Origin: Lepus europaeus
Lineage: Eukaryota > Chordata > Mammalia > Lagomorpha > Leporidae
Assembly: GCF_033115175.1 (NCBI RefSeq)
Contig: NC_084827.1
Location: 126,007,701-126,071,700, forward strand
Length of the DNA stretch: 64,000 bases
Reading direction: 5' to 3'
Below are positions 12,436-24,893 of the stretch, one piece after another. Each line of letters begins with the position of its first letter. Position 1 is the first letter of the stretch. The translations under genes were made by a program, and so were the position numbers. The notes below the pieces were generated by a model, which was given only the letters and a program-made list of their open reading frames with translations, was not told the DNA's origin and searched no databases.

Positions 12436-13452
12436 CATTTTTAACAGGGATCAATTTTCAACTGGATTTAAACACATAAGAATAATTCTGTGTTAAGTAA
12501 AGAGTTCAACCAAGGCTAATAAGTAGAAAAATAAAATACTAAAAAGAATAAAATAGTAAGCTGTTCCTTGACAGCCAGGAACATTGCTTCTCATAGTGTC
12601 AGTTTCACTTCTACAGGTTTCCTTTTAGGTGCTCAGTTAGATGTCACAGATCAGGGAGAATATAGGATATTTTTCCCTTTGGAACTGGCTTATTTCACTC
12701 AGCATGATGTTTTCCAGATTCCTCCATTTTGTTGCAAATGACCAGATTTCAATTTTTTTACTGCTGTGTAGTATTCCCTAGAATACATATCCCATAATTT
12801 CTTTCCATTGATGGGCATTTAGGTTGATTCCATGTCTGAGCTTTTGTGAATTGAGCTGCAATAAACATGGAGGTGCAGTTAGATCTTTTATTTGCTAATT
12901 TAATTTCCCTTGGGTAAATTCTGAGTTGTGGGGTGGCTGGGTTGTATGGTAGGGCTATATTCAGATTTCTGAGGTATCTCCATACAGTCATCCATAGTGG
13001 TTTTACCAGTTTGCATTCACACCAACAGTGGATTAGTGTTCCTTTTTCCCCACATCCTCTCCAGCATTTGTTGTTTGTTGATTTCTGTATGAAAGCCATT
13101 CTAACCGGGGTGAGGTGAAGCCTCCTTGCAGTTTTGATTTGCATTTCCCTGACCGCTAATGATCCTGAACATTTTTTCATGTGTCTGTTGGCCATTTGGA
13201 TTTCCTCTTTTAAAAAATGTTTGTTTAAGTCCTTTGCCCATCTTTTAAGTGGGTACGGGTATTTGTTTTGTTGTTGTGGAGTTTCTTGATCTCATTGTAG
13301 ATTCTGGTTATTAATCCTTTATCAGTTACATAGTTTGCAAATAATTTCTCCCATTCTGTCTGTTGCCTCTTCACTTTCCTGACTTTTTCTTTTGCTGTAC
13401 AGAAACTTCTCAATTTGAGAAGTTGTTAATTTTGGCTTTGGCTGCATGGTTA
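12436..13452 (-). mobile_element. Older LINE-1, continued: ORF2 C-terminus
   Basis: Continues the element broken at 8,242. The complement encodes a decayed ORF2 C-terminal domain with words such as [16 protein letters not shown] and [16 protein letters not shown]-like residues. The LINE-1 match fades at about 13,452. Confidence 0.75.
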
Positions 13453-13562
13453 AGTCTTTAGAGGAAAGTTCATGATAGAATTGAATAGTGATAGTTAACT
13501 GTACATTAGTATTCATTGCATTAGTATGCTATAAAACTTCCTTACAAATAGAATAACTGCAT

Positions 13563-13919
13563 GGCCGGCGCTGCGGCTCACTAGGCTAATCCTCCGCCTT
13601 GCAGCGCCGGCACACCGGGTTCTAGTCCCGGTCGGGGCACCGATCCTGTCCCGGTTGCCCCTCTTCCAGGCCAGCTCTCTGCTGTGGCCAGGGAGTGCAG
13701 TGGAGGATGGCCCAAGTGCTTGGGCTCTGCACCCCATGGGAGACCAGGAGAAGTACCTGGCTCCTGCCATCGGATCAGCGCGGTGCGCCGGCCGCAGCGC
13801 GCTACCGCGGCGGCCATTGGAGGGTGAACCAACGGCAAAAGGAAGACCTTTCTCTCTGTCTCTCTCTCTCACTGTCCACTCTGCCTGTTAAAAAAAAAAA
13901 AAAAGAAAAAGAAAAAAAA
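13563..13919 (+). mobile_element. CSINE (young, 13-bp perfect target duplication)
   Basis: Full-length, begins GGCCGGCGCTGCGGCTCAC. AGAATAACTGCAT at 13,550-13,562 recurs at 13,921-13,933. Confidence 0.95.
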
Positions 13920-13933
13920 AAGAATAACTGCAT

Positions 13934-15154
13934 TTAAATCTATATTGTTTGGAACATATCAGCTTTGGGAGTTACTTATACCATCATAATTGTTAAGTCT
14001 AAATCTTTTATTTGGAATAGAACCTGTAAATAGAGAACAGAATCAAAATCAATAGAAAAATGTGAGAAGTTGGCTGATAAATATGACAAATCCAAAAGAA
14101 ACAATCAACAGGCCAAGTATTTACCTACGGATACATATGAACAGTAGTTTGGTGTTTGAAAATCTCAAATAGTCTTTCAGTGTCTACTCCCTTCCTGAAA
14201 TCCTACTCTCTCCCTTAAGGACAGTGAGTACTTGTTCTATTTAGTTAGCATCACCATTCAACATGGGAGTTGATTTCTTGGCAGATTAGTCTGTACCTGA
14301 AATTTTTAATTTTTATTTCATCTTAGTTTTCATTATATTAATTTGAGCAAAACTACATCCAGTTCTGTTTGATGTTTTAAGATGCTGAGGAGCAAATTAG
14401 GTGTAAAACAGGTGCCTCAAGGAGGAAATCATATAACCTGGAGCAGGTTGAAATGAGTAATATGTTCCAATATGGCCAAAGTAAGCTTTTCTGATTGAAA
14501 ACAACAATCATAGAAGCAAAAAGTTTTGTTTTTAATTCTCCATCCATGTTCTTGGTTTTCCTGTTCTTTTCACACAATATTAAAAGACACATGGCTATGA
14601 AAGCAAGACAAAGTTACAAAAAACACATGAGTCTGGTTCATCAAAGAGACCAATTTTATGCTAGAAATATGGGCTATCAAAGCATTCTGATTTCACAGCA
14701 AAAGAGTATGAAAGAGTAGACAGGGATTCAAATTTGTCCCAAGGTTTATAGCAGCAAAGAGAGGAGAAGATTCAGGTTTTTCTTTAAAGCATAGAGAAGA
14801 AATCCAAAAGTAAATTTGGCAGTGAAAATAATAACTGATACATAGCAATTATGACATCAGGAACTGTTCTGAGCCATTTCCCTTTCACAATAGTCCATTG
14901 TCCCCAGCGATTCTTGTGGTATTTCCAGTTTATTTCCCCTTGTTAAATCTGAATAAACCATGGGACAAAGAAGGATGTCAAAGGAAAGTAGAAAACATTT
15001 TGGGCTGAATAAAAATGGAAACACAGGTGTCATAATTTATGGAATGCCACTAAGACATTATTTAGAGAAAAATTTAGAGCTTCAAATATCTGTACCAGAA
15101 AAGAACAAATGTCTCAAATTACTAATTTAAACTTCTACCTTAAGAAGCAAAACA
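13934..15154. other. No recognisable gene or repeat
   Basis: Unique-looking intergenic sequence; short frames only. Confidence 0.6.
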
Positions 15155-15375
15155 TTAGGACAGGTGTTTAGCCCAGTGGTTAAAATGCCCACATCCCATA
15201 ATGGAGTTTCCAGGTTCAATACTGAGCTGTAATTCCTAACTCCAGCAGGAGTGATTGTTCAGTAGTTGAGTCCCTGCCACCCACGTGGGAGATGTGGAAG
15301 GAGTTCCTGGTTCCCATACACATTTAGGGAGTGAACCAGTAAATGGGAGCTCTCCTTCTGTCTCTAAAATTAATG
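15155..15375 (+). mobile_element. CSINE (degraded)
   Basis: AGCCCAGTGGTTAAAATGCC head and GGGAGTGAACCAGTAAATGGG near the end; the middle is shortened. Confidence 0.65.
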
Positions 15376-15487
15376 ACTTTGGGAAGCAGAGAGGGAATAT
15401 CACTATGTTCTTAGAATTGTATCTGCAAAGCACAATGAAATTGTTAAAAACTAAAATTAAAAAACAACTTTTAAAAAAAGCAAAACT

Positions 15488-15772
15488 GGCCAGCGCCACG
15501 GCTCAATAAGCTAATCCTCCACCTGCGGCACTGGCACACCGGGTTCTAGTCCTGGTCGGAGCGCCGGATTGTGTCCCAGATGCTCCTCTTCCAGTCCAGC
15601 TCTCTGCTGCGGCCCAGGAGTGCAGTGGAGGATGGCCCAAGTCCTTGGGCCCTGCACCCGCAGGGGAGACCAGGAGGAAGCACCTGGCTCCTGGCTTCAG
15701 ATCAGCTCAGTACACGGGCAGCAGTGCACTGGCTGCAGCAGCCATTGGAGGTGAACCAACGGAAAAGGAAGA

Positions 15773-15820
<48 letters not shown>

Positions 15821-15853
15821 CACTCTGCCTGTCAAAAAAAAAAGAAAGAAAAG
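15488..15853 (+). mobile_element. CSINE (young)
   Basis: Full length with a CT run at 15,777-15,814. Target duplication AAAAAAAGCAAAACT at 15,473-15,487 and 15,854-15,868. Confidence 0.94.
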
Positions 15854-15868
15854 AAAAAAAGCAAAACT

Positions 15869-16394
15869 TTAAAAATATCAACTACACCCAATATGAGCAT
15901 AAAATATAAGAACTGATAAAATAGAAAACAGAAAAATAAGCATGAAACCAAAAGCATCCTTTTAAAAGATCAATAAAATGGATGTCAGCATTTTGATCAA
16001 GAAAAATGGGAACAAGAAGACACAAATCCAAACCACATGAATAAAACAAAAATGTCATTGCAGATTATTCAAGAGCTAAAAAATAATACAGAAGTAATAT
16101 GAACAATTGTGTAGCAATCAGTTTTACAACTTGGATGAAATGTGCAAATTACTTAAAAGACAAAAGTTACCAGCACTGACTCAGGAACGAGAAAGAAATC
16201 TAAACTGACTATATTTAGTAAATAAATTATATGATTTTAAAATTATATTTATGAAAACCTTTCTGCCAAGAAAACTTCAAGTCTAGGTGAGTTCAATGTG
16301 AAGTCTATCAAATAGTTAAGGAAAGAATAAATCTACCTTGGAGAAGAGTATACTTTGATTTTATGAGGGCAGCATTATCCCCATATGAAATGTG
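15869..16394. other. A-rich sequence, possibly old LINE-1
   Basis: A-rich + strand with words such as AATCAGTTTTACAACTTGGATG that recall old L1 ORF2, but nothing decisive. Confidence 0.35.
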
Positions 16395-16622
16395 TACAGT
16401 CTGGAGTCTGGAACCGGGCTGTCCAGATTCAAATTCCTTTTCTGTCCCCACTTGCTGCACAATTTGGGGCAAAGCAATGTGTTCCTCACTTTATGCTGTG
16501 TAAAATTAAAATATTATCTACCACAGAGAATTTTTAAAGAATTACATGGATTTTTATATGAAGAGCACATACAGCATTGCCTGGCATATAGATTGTACTT
16601 CATGTATGTTAACTATTTTAAG
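16395..16622 (+). mobile_element. MIR SINE
   Basis: Head with CTGTCCAGATTCAAATTCC, core with GCACAATTTGGGGCAAAGCA, and tail with TGCCTGGCATATAGATTG, a fairly complete MIR. Confidence 0.65.
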
Positions 16623-16959
16623 CTATCTTCAGGTCTTCCATTTATTAATCTCTTTATTCTTAATGAATTCATTCTTTTCACTATTCCCTCATAAGAACCC
16701 TTGGCTTTAGACAGAGGATCACAAGAAAGGAGCTTTCCCCCAGAAAAAGAAAGCATGGAGAATAAGGTAAAATGGTGATCCCCTCAGAGTGCTTGTCTTC
16801 GGCAAATCATAGAACTTGCTTCTTCTGCTTTGCTGTCCCCATGTAACACTATTTGATGTGTGCTGTGAAGAAGCATTGGAATGTGTGTGAGTCTCATCAA
16901 ACACTTTTCAAATACGAATATTTATTGGAGTGCCTTGTTCCTGCTCCACTCTTGTATAG

Positions 16960-17530
16960 TGGATGCTTTGAGCTGTTCTGCCACTCCAAAACCATTCCTT
17001 CAGGAAGAGATGGTCTTTACCAAGGTATTAATGGTGTTTCCAGAACTCACCACTACCATTTATGAATTCTAGGCCCCTAACAAGCCTTGGAGCCCATCGT
17101 AGCCAGATGGAGTGGTACTGGGCCTGCTGCTACAAGAAATTGCATGTGCCTCCAAAGAACTAACTGCCAATTTGTGTTGACAGAAACTTGGGAAGCATGT
17201 GAAAGAATGAATTCTAAAGATACGTAGGCCAAGAGGTCCAGAATATATGATTCATTAGCATCAAACCCATTGAAGTAGGTGTACCCATTTGGAGATGGTG
17301 TTAACAATCTGTTAAGTTATCCAAATGCAGCCTGGATTAAATGATAGTTTAGTTAATGCAGTCTAAAATGTCAGAACTTTACTGGGATACTGTAATAAGA
17401 AGAAGTCTAAAGACTCAGGAAAAGGAGTAAATTGAAATGGATCTAGTAAGTTCAAGCTGTTCTGTCACTCCAAAACCATTCCTTCGGGAGGACGAAGAGA
17501 TTATCTTCACCAAGGTATTAATAAATGCAT
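16960..17530 (+). repeat. Two diverged copies of one unknown coding-like segment
   Basis: About 70-base units at 16,968-17,035 and 17,455-17,525 share CACTCCAAAACCATTCCTTC and CACCAAGGTATTAAT-like words, and both translate in + to TPKPFL followed by FTKVL. I do not recognise the source. Because an ERVL-type LTR lies at 20.0 kb in the same orientation, an ERVL internal remnant is possible but unproved. Confidence 0.45.
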
Positions 17531-17969
17531 TGGGGAGAGGAACAGCAACATCCTTGAAAGATATTGTAAACAACTATCTCCCGCTGGCCAGAAGTGGAAC
17601 ACTACAGGAGACAAAGAGCATGGGCATGGTGCTGGTTGTGTGGCCCCAACAGTAAGTCAGGACACAACAGGATCTCCAGGCTTTGTAGTGTGAGCTTCGT
17701 ACTCAATTTAGAGTAGGAGGGAAAAGAAGACATTCTGAGAAGTCTAGGATCTGGTCCTGCACTTCATTTGTCCCACTCCAGACCCTGCTATGCCCCCAGT
17801 TTCTGGCTTCATAAAAGATGGTTAAGAACAGGTCCTTGAGGACTTGCAGCTACAGCATGTTTTGCATTAGGCAGGAGGTCCAGCCAGTCAACCAAGAGTA
17901 TGTCAGAGCACAGAAAGGTGACATTTGAGTTTTCTAGGGTCCTGTTTCAGATCTTTAGGGGAGAGGATA

Positions 17970-18292
17970 GGTATGTTTGTTTGCTTGAAAGGCAGAGCAA
18001 CATAGAGAGCAAGAGAGACAGTCAGAAAGACAGAGATGTCTTTCATCCTCTGGTTCATTCCCCAAATGCCTACAACAGCTAGATCTGAGCCCAAGGAGCC
18101 AAGAACTCCATCCTGGTCTCCTACATGGACAACAGAGGTCCAAGTACTTAGGTTATCATCTGCTGTTTTTCCAAGGACATTAGTAGAAAGCTGGATCAGA
18201 GTGGAGCAGCCAGACTTGAACCAGCACTCTGATATGCAATGCCAGTATAATAAAACATGGCTTAACTCTTTGCACCACAATGCTGTTCCCAT
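17970..18292 (-). mobile_element. CSINE (older)
   Basis: Complement of the C-repeat body: CTTGAAAGGCAGAGCAACA, CAGCCAGACTTGAACCAGC, CACCACAATGCTG. Confidence 0.82.
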
Positions 18293-20009
18293 ATTTCAGC
18301 ACTTTATTGTCATACTTCACATGTCATTTGGTATGTGGAGAAGACATAGGATCCTATGCTAGAAGGCCCAGCTTATTATTTTCCAGATCCTAAAGGGGGT
18401 TCTAGTGTCTTAATGAAGGGTGTCTGGAGAGCACAAAAATAAACAGTGTTGTCCCCGCTCTGTCCCCCATTGCATTTACTGTGTGTAAGCATCTGCATCT
18501 GGACAGCCAAGGCCTCTCATGGGGCACATAAATCATCAGGTGTCTCTGAGCACTTGGTGGATGTGATTGTTCAGTAACCAGCCAGAGGACACCTGCTTCA
18601 TTAGACAAAGCATTTTACTATTAGGAGTAGATATAATTTCAGGTTCCTCCTTGGACTCTTCTTTCAGATGGTCTGAAATCTCCACTATCTCCCATGACTA
18701 AGCATATTCAGGCTGGTTATCATAGAAAGGGATGCCCCATCCTATTTTTTTTGCATAAAACATAGCTGAGGACACCTTCAAGATTATTCTGTTTTTTGCC
18801 TTGATTTAAAGGTCATATAACCTTCCAAGAGGCAGCCTCATTGTGGAGGCACATCCAATATACTTGTTCTGAATTAAGGTCATCACCTTTGTGGAAGCAG
18901 AGGGGAGAATCCACCCCAAGAGTCAAATACTTTATTCTTATTCCTCTCTAGTTCTACATGATACACTAACAACATTCTCTGCCTCATATTGTACAGTGCT
19001 GACATAATACTATGTAGCTTGGTGACATGGCAACTTATATTGCTCTGAGTATAGGAAGTAGATCGGGGGAACAGACTATATATTTGACCTTACTTCACCT
19101 AAAATTCTTTACCCTCTTTAGAGAATAAAACTAACTGTGGTTCCATTTAACCCTTTCCACTTTCTTCACCTCCTATGAAACTCTTTTAAAGGTTCTAATA
19201 ACAGCCATGGAATATTGTGATTTGTGTCTCCCAGGTCTTAATATTCTCAGCAAATTTATTGCTTAAGAAACTTGGGACTTCAAAGAACTACTTCCTGCAA
19301 CCAGTTGATAATTATCCAATTTAATCCTTGATGCTGGTCGTGCTGCCCTACTTGCGCTTTTCCTACTTCCAAGTTAGATCTTTGATCTGTAGCACTTTTT
19401 ATGCCCGGCTCAATGCCCTGCTTTTTGTGTCAGTTTTTGAGCACACAATGTCAAATGACCAAGCATCACACACACAAGCCTGCAATAAATCTCCTGAGAA
19501 AGAAGTAGTGGGTTCTTAGGTTTCCCATTTCTTAATACATGCTGGGTTAGAAGTCAAGCATCTAGAAAGCCAGATATTAGACTCAATAAAACTGGTTTGT
19601 GTGCTGGCAGTGGATTTTGATTGAGAAAGCACAAGTCCCTCGCTGACATTTTCAGGCTTCTGGGTCTAAGCCTTATAGTGATAGATGGTGGACTACCAGC
19701 TTGAGCTATCATCTCAGAATTCTACCAGCATTGAATTCTTTAAGTACTAAACCATAATTGATTTCTGTAGAGCTCATCAGAGACCCAATGTCTTTTTGAG
19801 AGGACAACTTACAAAGAATCAGTCTTGAATAAGTTTACTGTAAACACGTACCCTTAATTATTTCTTTGTATATTTTCAACATACATATTTAAAAATTTAT
19901 TTAGTAATGCTTAGTTCTTCCATTTACCTCCCTCCATTTTTAAGAATCTTTTGGCTTTCATAGGAGAAAAAAAAGTTTAGTTGCAAGAAAATTTATAAAA
20001 TTATGATTA
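18293..20009. other. No recognisable gene; possible old retroviral internal remnant
   Basis: No coding frame. It precedes the MLT2 LTR in the same orientation, so some may be decayed ERVL interior, but I see no diagnostic motif. Confidence 0.3.
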
Positions 20010-20500
20010 TTAATTTGAGGTATCAGTTTGGCTAGATTCAGGAATACTTAGAGAACTGGTACAGCATTGTTTTTGGATGTGTCTGTGAGGATGTTTCCAG
20101 AGAAGACTGGCATTTGATGCAGGAGACTAAGGAAGATCCATCCTCAATGTGGGTGGGCACTATCCAATCAGCTGAAGGCCCAAAGAGATAAAAAGATTTT
20201 GCCTCTTGCCTTGTTGGGGCTGAGACATACTCTTCTTCCCCTGCCCTTGGACTCTGGGACTTACCCCAGCCTTCCTCACCAACACTCCACCCATTTCTCA
20301 GGCCTTTAATATCAGACTGTGAGGCTTTAGGACTTGGAATGAACCATGCCATCAGCACTCCAGGGTTTCCTGCTTACAAACAGCCCATCATGAAACTATT
20401 CAATCTCCATAACTATGTGAGCCAATTCCACTAATAAATTCCCTGTCTTCTGTGTGGCTCTTCTTGGTTCTGTCTGTCTGGAGAACCCTGAATCACACAT
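20010..20500 (+). mobile_element. MLT2-type LTR (ancient ERVL)
   Basis: Characteristic MLT2 words in order: TGTGTCTGTGAGGATGTTTCC, GTGGGTGGGCACTATCCAATCAG, TGTGAGCCAATTCC-AATAAAT, and GGTTCTGTCTGTCTGGAGAACCCTGA at the end. Ancient placental ERVL LTR, + orientation. Confidence 0.72.
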
Positions 20501-21037
20501 TAATCTCTCACACAATGGAATATTTATATTATGAGGTAGAATACTATTAGCTCCTTTCATACCCCTTTTCATCACTTACTTTGAATTGGTTCCCCAGGGA
20601 ACCGTTTAGAAGAAATTAGCCTATTTCTCATTTTTACCTTGTAGCTGATCTCCTGTCTGTATAAGCACGAAGTCTACAGTTCATGAGAGCTCAGCTGACC
20701 TAGACATTTTCACCTATTACTCCCCCTTTTATAGCATTGTTTCATATTTGAACATGTCCCAGAACTCTATTTGAATGACAGGTTAGCCTCTGCCATGGCT
20801 CTTTTCCCATATGGATGATACAATTCTGAGTCCTGCCCCACATGTAGAATAGTCCCTCTTTCAATATTCTGTTAATTCTGCTGGCATTGCCACCAAAAAT
20901 CAGGAAGCTCATTTACCACTGTAAGTCCTAGGCAGAAAGCAAATCCAGTTCCCCTTGAGCAGGAAATGCAGTCCTATATTTTGATTTTGTAATAAAAGCA
21001 TAGTTCTACCAATAGAAATTCTCATTCATCCTGGTAG
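20501..21037. other. No recognisable gene or repeat
   Basis: Nothing supported on either strand. Confidence 0.6.
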
Positions 21038-21049
21038 AAATGCAAATTA

Positions 21050-21376
21050 GGGGCCAGTGCTGTGGCACAGAGAGTTAAAGCCCTGGCCTGAAGCGCCAGC
21101 ATCCCATTTGGGCACCGGCTCTAGTTCTGGCTGCTCCTCTTCTGATCCAGCTCTCTGCTGTGGTTTGGGATAACAGTGGAAGATGGTCCAAGTCCTTGGG
21201 CCCCTGCACCCATGTGGGAGACCCAGAGGAAGCTCCTGGCTCCTGGCTTCGGATCGGCACAGCTCTGGCCATTGCAGCTATCTGTAGAATGAACCATCGG
21301 ATGGAAGATGTCTCTCCCTGTCTCTACCTCTCTCTGTAACTCCGTCTTTCAAATAAATAAAATAAATCTTTTAAAA
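21050..21376 (+). mobile_element. CSINE
   Basis: GGGGCCAGTGCTGTGGCACAG head and CTTTCAAATAAATAAAATAA tail. Target duplication AAATGCAAATTA / AAATTCAAATTA (21,038-21,049 and 21,377-21,388). Confidence 0.92.
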
Positions 21377-21389
21377 AAATTCAAATTAA

Positions 21390-22253
21390 CAACCACTCTG
21401 AAAACTATTTGCCACTTTCTCTTAAAAGTAAGCATATGCTTACCATGCAACTTAGCAATCTCACTCTTCTGTGCATTTATTCCAGAGAAATGAAAACTTG
21501 CATGTGAAAACACACACACACACACACACATACACACACCCCTAAACAGAAATGTTCATGACAACTTTATTTGCAATAGTCCAAAACTGGGAACAACCAA
21601 GATATTTTACAATTACTGAAAAGTTAAACTATCAAAATCAAGCAAACAATACAAGAACAGGAAACTAGACATTAATATTGCTTATTAAAACAGATGCAAA
21701 AATCCTAAAAATTTAACAAGCCAAATTCAGTAATATATAAAGAGGAACTATATCATAACCAAGTAATTCAAGGACTAAAAGATTAGTTTAACATTCAACA
21801 ATCAATCAATGGAATTTACCATTTAACCAAAGTGATCATCTCAATGAGCACAAATCATGTGAGAAAACCCAATATCTGTGTTCTTAAAACTTCTAATCAA
21901 AATAGGAAGAGAAGGAACTTTAATTCCTTCAGTAAAAGGCTTCTACAAAAGAGCTAGCCACAACTAGCATCATATTTTACAGTAAAAGATTGAATGCTTC
22001 CCTCTTATCACAAGAAAAAATCTATGCAGTACTTATGTTTAACATTGAATGAGGTTCTAGTCAGTGAAACAAGGCAAGAAAAAGACATTAAAATTGGTTA
22101 AAGTAAGTAAATTGTCTTTATTCACAGACATTACCAGGACTTTTGTAGAAAGTCCAATGGAATATGTACTAAAGTGATCATACAGTCAGTGATGTTGCAA
22201 GATACAGAATTATATAAAAATTACATCTGTGTATTTGCAATGAATAATCAAAT
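21390..22253 (+). mobile_element. Old LINE-1 (L1M type) ORF2 remnants
   Basis: Begins with L1M 3'-type words (GAAAACTATTTGCCACTTTC, AGAGAAATGAAAACTTGCATG, GGGAACAACC), then decayed ORF2 reverse-transcriptase coding (KTDAKIL, a KVIISM-like stretch) in + orientation with many stops. A (CA)n run lies within. Confidence 0.6.
21511..21540. repeat. (CA)n microsatellite
   Basis: CA units with one TA interruption, in an old L1. Confidence 0.9.
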
Positions 22254-22270
22254 ATAAAATCTTTTTTTTC

Positions 22271-22689
22271 TAGGATAAACAGGTTTTATTTTTTACATTC
22301 TTTTTTTAAAACTTTTATTTAGTAAATATAAATTTCCAAAGTACAGTTTATGGATTACAATGGCTTCCCCCCCCCCATAACTTCCCTCCCACCCGCAACC
22401 CTCCCATCTCCCGCTCCCTCTCCCATTCCATTCACATCAAGATTCATTTTCAATTATCTTTATATACAGAAGATCAATTTAGTATATATTAAGTAAAGAT
22501 TTCATCAGTAATCTCCCTAGGCTCTAGTCATGAGTTGCCAAGGCTATGGAAGTCTTTTGAGTTCCCTGACTCCGATCTTATTTAGACAAGGTCACAGTCA
22601 AAGTGGAAGTTCTCTCCTCCCTTCAGAGAAAGGTACCTCCTTCTTTGATGGCCCGTTCTTTCTACTGGGATCTCACTCACAGAGATCTT
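22271..22689 (-). mobile_element. Short 5'-truncated LINE-1 insertion with target duplication
   Basis: Complement of a rabbit LINE-1 3' UTR: pyrimidine tract at about 22,365-22,430, and a missing block (AAAGATTTCA joins TCAGTAATCTCC) relative to L1-A. Flanked by TATAAAATCTTTTTTT at 22,254-22,269 and 22,690-22,705. Confidence 0.8.
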
Positions 22690-22705
22690 TATAAAATCTT
22701 TTTTT

Positions 22706-23022
22706 AAAGACTTATTTATTGATTCATTTGAAAGCCAAAGTTACACAGAGAGAAGGAGAGACAGAGAAAGAGAGGTCTTCCATCCCTTGGTTCACTCCCC
22801 AAATGGTCACAATGGCTGGAGTTGCGCTGATCTGAAGCCAGGAGCCAGAAGCTTCCTCTGGGTCTCCAACGTGGGTGCAGGGGCCCAAGGGTTTGGGCCA
22901 TCTTCTACTGCTTACCCAGACCATAGCAGAGAGCTGTATCGGAAGTGGAGCAGCTGGGTCAACATATGGGATGCCGGCACTGCAGGCAGCAGCTTTGCCC
23001 ACTATGCCATAGCGCCAACCCC
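22706..23022 (-). mobile_element. CSINE, second layer of a triple insertion
   Basis: Complement of the C-repeat with T-rich left end and GCCATAGCGCCAACCCC at the right. It shares the AAAATCTTT target with its two neighbours. Confidence 0.9.
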
Positions 23023-23031
23023 AAAATCTTT

Positions 23032-23358
23032 TTTTTTTTTAAGATTTATTTTATTTATTTAAAAGAGTTACAGAGAGAGGTAGAGACAGAGAGAGGTCTT
23101 GTATACGCTGTTTCACTCCCCAGATGGCCAAAACGGCCAGAGCTGCATCGATCCGAAGCCAGAAGCCAGGAGTTTCCCCTGGGTCTCCAACATGGGTACA
23201 GGGGCCCAAGGACCTGGGCCATCTTCCACTATCTTTCCAGGCCTTAGCAGAGAGCTGGATCAGAAGATAAGCAGCCAGGACTAAAACCGGAGCTCACATG
23301 GGATGCTGACCCTTCAGGCCAGGGCTTTTAACCTGCTGCACCACAGTGCCGGCCCCCC
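23032..23358 (-). mobile_element. CSINE, third layer of a triple insertion
   Basis: Complement of the C-repeat, ends CACAGTGCCGGCCCCCC, followed by AAAATCTTTATAA at 23,359. Confidence 0.92.
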
Positions 23359-23371
23359 AAAATCTTTATAA

Positions 23372-24057
23372 GTTTAGTGCACTATACCTTGTATGTATAA
23401 GATGTTCCTATGCACTATGCATTCTCTGTGGTGTTCATGTGCTTCAGAGAAGTATACCAGTCATTAGTTTACTGAGTATGGCGAGTATGGCATCTTCTCC
23501 TCCCTCCTGGCAAACAAGGAGCTTTCCTTGACACCTCAGATAAATCTCATATCTTCACCGTTCTTGTCTGGTAGCAATGGCTCTACTGCACACTACATGA
23601 TTGGTTGGGGGATGGGGAGAAAGATGACTAAAAAGTCTATGCAGAAAGAGTTAACATGGCAAACCTGAGACTGCTCTCTTTAGGATAGTATGCTTCAGAG
23701 GTTGCCTCCTGGCTGACAAAGTTCTGGCAACTAGGCCGGCGAATAATTTCCTATAATGATAAGAGTGATTCATTTGGCCTGAACACTAAAAATAATGTGG
23801 TTTGTGGTGAATACCTACGGTCATCAGGGAGTCTAGAATTTTGGACTACTAAGCAGAGGATGACCACAAGTCAAGCTTTCAACAATACATTGGACCTGAG
23901 AAGCAGAAGACAACTATGTGTCCATCTGTAATTTGACATTTAGCCTACTAAGCTTCACAATACAAACGTTCACAAATCATTGCTGTAATTGTGCATTCCG
24001 TACCTCTCTACTGGTCAGAAAAGTTTCCTAATACAATTTTTTTAATTTGTAAATACT
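23372..24057. other. No recognisable gene or repeat
   Basis: Nothing supported on either strand. Confidence 0.6.
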
Positions 24058-24595
24058 TGTTTTGTGGCTCAACATATGGTCTATCTGGAGAATGCTCTAT
24101 GTTCTGTTGAAAAGAATTTGTATTCATCAGCTGTTGGATGGAACATTCAATAAAGTATCTATTAGGTCCTTTTGAGCTACAGAATATTTTCCTAGGAAAA
24201 TTCCTGGTTGATATTCTATCCAGCCAATCTGTCCATTGCTGAAAGTGGAATGTTGAAGTCCCTTACCACTGCTGTATTCCAGTCTATCTCTCCCTTTAGA
24301 TCTATTTGTATTTGCTTTATGTATTTGGGTGCTCTGATATTGAGTGCAAATATATTTAAAGTTGTTATATCCCCTTGCTGTATTGACCTGTTTATCATTA
24401 TATAATGTCCTTCATTATCTCTTTTTGAAGTTTTTAAGCTAGAATTATTTTGTCTAATATAAATACATCCACTCCTGCTCTTTTTTTCCATTTTCATAGA
24501 ATATTTTTCGATTCCTTCACTTTCAGACTATAATAAAGTAAAGAAGTATATAGTTGAGTCTAGCTTTTATATCCCTTCAGCAGTTCTATGTATAT
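24058..24595 (-). mobile_element. LINE-1 ORF2 endonuclease fragment
   Basis: Complement encodes decayed endonuclease with DNEGHYIMI, LNIRAPKYIKQ and DLKGEIDWNTA, where a key GDFN reads RDFN. A CSINE separates it from the continuation at 24,894. Confidence 0.7.
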
Positions 24596-24893
24596 TTTTT
24601 TAAAAAATCTATTTTATTTGAAAATCAAAGTTAAGAGAGAGGGAGACAGAGAGAGTGATCATCCATCCATTGGTTCGCTCCCCAGATGGCTGCAATGGCT
24701 AGGACTGGGCCAGGCCAAAGTCAAGAGCCAGGAGCTTCATCCAGGTACCCCACATGGATGGCAGGGTACCAAACACTTGGACCATCTTGGGATCCTTTTC
24801 CCAGACCATCAGCAGGGAGCAGCTGGTACACATATGGGATTCCGGTGTTGCAGCTGGTGGCTTTACCTGCTATGTTACAATGATGGCCCCAAT
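24596..24893 (-). mobile_element. CSINE (older) within LINE-1
   Basis: TTTATTTGAAAATCAAAGTTAAG to CTATGTTACAATGATGGCCCC, splitting an L1 fragment. Confidence 0.8.
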
